Assembly (NCBI GenBank): GCA_935421135.1
Contig: OW285195.1
Coordinates: forward strand, 9,640,391-9,704,390
Length of the DNA stretch: 64,000 nt
Direction: 5' to 3'
From: Bugulina stolonifera
Lineage: Eukaryota; Bryozoa; Gymnolaemata; Cheilostomatida; Bugulidae
Below, piece by piece: positions 62,401 through 64,000 of the stretch. The notes below the pieces were generated by a model. The model was given only the letters and a program-made list of their open reading frames with translations. It did not search any database and had not been told where the DNA came from. Both the position numbers and the translations under genes were made by a program. Positions within the stretch are counted from its first letter, which is position 1, and every line of letters starts with the position of its first letter.

Positions 62401-63938
62401 AGTGATATAAAATGTGCACAACAGTAGAGGCATGTAATTGAGTCCGAGCTACTGAGGGTGAAATAATAATCTCAAGTTATTTGAACAATAAAAGTTTTGA
62501 ATGATGAACATGTGGCAGGTTCAGCACAGATATTTAAAGTGATATGACTGAATATCATGCATACATGCGTGTAACTTTAGAAAAAAACTGGTTATGATTA
62601 TAACTACTACTTCAAAATGCCGAAAGGACTACGGCTATATAACTATAGATAAGACTGACCTTATAAGGAATTCGCTACCATCACTCAGGGATACTGGATC
62701 CACGTCCTGGTAACACCAATCATTCAGTTTATCATAGAAGATGCCAGGAAGTACCTGAGACTCGAAACTTGGACATGTTTGAGAGAAGAAGGAAAGTTCC
62801 CATTCTGAAACGACAATCACCGAGGTACAAAGCAGTAGACATTCATTTCCCACAAATGGGTTAAAATGCAGGTGACTTATGGGCAGGCATAAATATTTCT
62901 AAATGCTTCAAAGTGTCCCATCTAAGTAGTTAGAAATATGGGTAAATTCGAAACAGTTCAGTGCAGGGCAAACTCATTGTCATTATTTCAACACATGATA
63001 AGCATGTCCAAGTATTGCTGATATTATAATCTCATTGAATTTCCAGCGTGTATCAGCCGAAAACTCTATTCTCTGTTTCCATCGGTGCAATTGCCAATTT
63101 TGTAACTTGAACATTTTCAAATGTTATGGCTTCATGAGTCAAAGTATACTTACGTGGCGACTCGCCGTCCAACCATTTCTTACACTTGTAACCGGATGAT
63201 TCGGATGAGTCTTTCTTTGTGACTATATCATACACAAACACTCCAGCTTCCTGTATACCCACCTCTACTCCAGTCTGATTGTATTGATCTGGCGAAACTA
63301 TCTTTTCTCTATTCTCATCTTTCTGCAAGAAAAATAATTAAGTTTTGATAAAATTCCTCTGTCATTCATGTTCACCTAACATATGCAAACATCGGGTAGA
63401 TCCATACCTTTTCAGGTGAACAAGTAGACGACCAACAACACAATGTCTAGTTTTAGAACGCAACTTAAGGAAGTCTGTATTTAAGATAATTAAGTACTAT
63501 TCGAGCAGTATGCATTGATTTCTGGGACAGTTCTAAGTACAATGAATTAACCTCCAATTTAGCAGACCCTCGAAAAACTGAAACCTGTATAAACCACGGC
63601 AGAGCACCATCCGTAAGAGAAGCGAATGAGATTTTAACCACAGGCTAAATATTGGCAGATGAGCCGATATATAAATTGTACATTCACCAAAAATATGTGA
63701 CTCTGACATTGTAGCATCCAGCTAAGAGTACTTGTGATGCGCATACCTTAGACCAACCAGAATATTCATACTCCTCAGCTTTCCTGTCCTTGGAGTTAAA
63801 CATGAGACCAATCCTGGCGGGGTAGTTACCAGTGCTGGTAACCAGTTTCCATGACATCTGGCCATCTTGGTATCTGTAGATTACTTTCATATTAGTCCTC
63901 TTTGCATCCGTCACCACAATAGCTTGGAATGTGTTCAG
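45830..63938 (-). CDS. Large NIDO-AMOP-VWD-EGF-TSP1 transmembrane protein, 5' end outside the window
   Basis: Thirty-one exons in unbroken phase, 1777 residues in the window, from 63938-63747, 63322-63154, 62804-62660 and 62336-62107 through to 46359-46163 and 45878-45830 (TAA). Order: NIDO, AMOP, VWD, a Cys-poor cadherin/Ig-like module, about 16 EGF modules (mostly calcium-binding, DIDEC starts), TSP1, a Cys-containing juxtamembrane region with a furin-type RRKR site, Thr/Ala/Pro-rich stalk, one hydrophobic helix and a tail of about 20 residues ending [20 protein letters not shown] is the core of MUC4, SUSD2 and cnidarian mucin-like skeletal matrix proteins. A cell-surface adhesive or matrix role is inferred. 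The signal peptide and the start of NIDO lie beyond position 64000. One intron starts with GC rather than GT, one carries a DNA transposon, and several carry minisatellites. Confidence 0.9.
47658..47827 (-). other. Thrombospondin type 1 repeat of the NIDO-EGF protein
   Basis: One exon encodes [20 protein letters not shown], then TRTRTCDNP and a final CNR, the six-cysteine TSP1 pattern. Only the first of the usual WxxWxxC tryptophans is present, so C-mannosylation may be limited to that residue. Confidence 0.85.
48440..48735. repeat. 22-bp minisatellite copying a 3' splice site
   Basis: About ten or more degenerate units of CTGTAATACAAGTAATACTC lie in the intron directly upstream (minus sense) of exon 48439-48080. 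On the minus strand each unit reads close to ATTACTTGTATTACAG, which is also the acceptor used by that exon. The array thus abuts and includes the real 3' splice site. Confidence 0.88.
50719..50726. repeat. Left target-site duplication GGTACTAT
   Basis: Eight bases, GGTACTAT, immediately left of the transposon, identical to 53979-53986 on its right. An 8-bp duplication is typical of P and hAT superfamilies. Confidence 0.85.
51220..51365. repeat. AT-only tract inside the transposon
   Basis: About 145 bases composed almost wholly of A and T with self-complementary words such as ATTATAATTATAATA, probably able to form cruciforms. Confidence 0.7.
51924..53189 (+). pseudogene. Broken THAP/P-element-like transposase
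   Basis: Two pieces are recognisable. At 51948-52013 a frame reads [14 protein letters not shown], the hallmark end of a THAP zinc-binding domain, then stops at TAG. The preceding FTPT part lies in another frame (51924-51950), so a frameshift separates them. At 52977-53189 a 70-codon frame reads [20 protein letters not shown], resembling the C-terminal region of P-element and THAP9 transposases. No start, catalytic region or continuous frame links them. P-family genes may contain introns, so some breaks could be introns rather than lesions. An ATG at 50842 opens MPKFCAV, similar to a THAP start, but the second Cys is missing. Confidence 0.65.
52363..52567. repeat. Inverted repeat of GACAGTTCGAAAC words
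   Basis: The left arm near 52363-52398 has GGACAGTTAGAAAC and GGACAGTTCGAAAC. The right arm near 52505-52567 carries their reverse complements (TTTCGAACTGTCC and variants) three to four times. It lies between the two transposase remnants and may be a nested small element or part of the host transposon. Confidence 0.5.
55225..55380. repeat. Degenerate 28-30 bp tandem repeat
   Basis: Five or six diverged units containing ATACAATGCATGATGGGTAT lie just upstream (minus sense) of exon 55205-55039. They are intronic. Confidence 0.65.
58080..58320 (-). other. Cadherin/Ig-like module of the NIDO-EGF protein
   Basis: A single exon encodes about 80 residues with [25 protein letters not shown] and [14 protein letters not shown]. 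The pattern of alternating strands matches the Ig-like/cadherin-like fold placed after VWD in MUC4/SUSD2-like proteins. It ends with CDCKNAG at the start of the EGF part. Confidence 0.6.
59055..59194. repeat. 20-bp minisatellite, seven copies
   Basis: Seven head-to-tail copies of ATTGACCTTGCCATGCAGAC, six nearly identical and the last diverged, in the intron between exons 59613-59432 and 58819-58700. There are no spacers, so it is not a CRISPR array. Confidence 0.93.
59432..61751 (-). other. VWD domain and following Cys region of the NIDO-EGF protein
   Basis: Exons 61751-61630, 61307-61190, 60653-60441, 60222-60079 and 59613-59432. The domain opens [20 protein letters not shown], the canonical VWD start, and closes with [17 protein letters not shown], the calcium-site end motif. 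The last exon (ALCNKG, CYFDYK) matches the short Cys segment after VWD in MUC4/SUSD2 relatives. Confidence 0.88.
62107..62804 (-). other. AMOP domain of the NIDO-EGF protein
   Basis: Exons 62804-62660 and 62336-62107. The features are [25 protein letters not shown], a [11 protein letters not shown] block and [12 protein letters not shown], the Cys-Cys and RPP pattern of AMOP domains found next to NIDO and VWD in cell-surface proteins. Confidence 0.8.
63154..63938 (-). other. C-terminal part of a NIDO domain
   Basis: Exons 63938-63747 and 63322-63154. [26 protein letters not shown] and ARIGLMFNS follow the NIDO consensus (NTFQ.V..TDG...F..YEDG.MQW). The first half of the domain and the signal peptide should lie to the right of the window. 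Confidence 0.85.
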
Positions 63939-64000
63939 CTGTGCAAGAAAGAAAGAATGACTTTAGTACAGAGTAAACTGTCGCGTCACAAATCAGAATT

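Overview
The window is a stretch of animal nuclear genome: AT-rich, with split genes, GT-AG introns mostly 150 to 1000 bases long, poly(A) signals, and abundant simple repeats, minisatellites and palindromic TACATGTA-type words. Every gene call below was built by hand from exon reading frames, splice-site words and phase continuity; no alignment or transcript was available. The gene content (a membrane-anchored collagen with a much-interrupted helix, an axonemal protein, PY-motif single-pass membrane proteins, a NIDO-AMOP-VWD-EGF membrane protein) and the compact layout suggest a non-bilaterian metazoan. A sponge is my best guess, but this is inference and no marker in the window settles it.

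Layout, left to right. 1-3.0 kb: no gene. 3.0-7.1 kb (+): a 560-residue type II membrane collagen with TATA promoter, 5' UTR exon, transmembrane segment, furin-type site RVKR and an interrupted Gly-X-Y region. 7.1-14.8 kb: no coding sequence recognised. 15.0-29.0 kb (+): an orthologue of the Rab GAP USP6NL/RN-tre, with both TBC catalytic fingers and a PxxDY motif of the type bound by Eps8. 29.6-32.1 kb (-): CFAP107 (C1orf158), a ciliary microtubule inner protein, with an RFX-type X-box 113 bases upstream of its start codon. 33.6-37.7 kb (-) and 39.0-40.5 kb (+): a divergent pair of small single-pass proteins (signal peptide, short ectodomain, one membrane helix, two PPxY motifs each) that share exon phases and probably arose by duplication. 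The left one has two exons that can each join directly to the membrane exon. 41.5-43.5 kb (+): a BTB/POZ protein with a 310-bp MITE in its first intron. 45.8-63.9 kb (-): at least 31 exons of a large membrane protein, NIDO-AMOP-VWD-cadherin/Ig-like module-EGF array-TSP1-furin site-Thr-rich stalk-TM, whose 5' end lies beyond the right edge.

Inside one intron of that last gene sits a 3252-bp DNA transposon with long inverted repeats, an exact 8-bp target duplication and decayed THAP/P-element-type transposase pieces. Another of its introns holds a minisatellite built from near-copies of the 3' splice site of the next exon. These, the alternative-exon PY gene, and a short dispersed motif resembling GAGGACAACTCC seen on both strands across the window are the observations I rate most worth checking.
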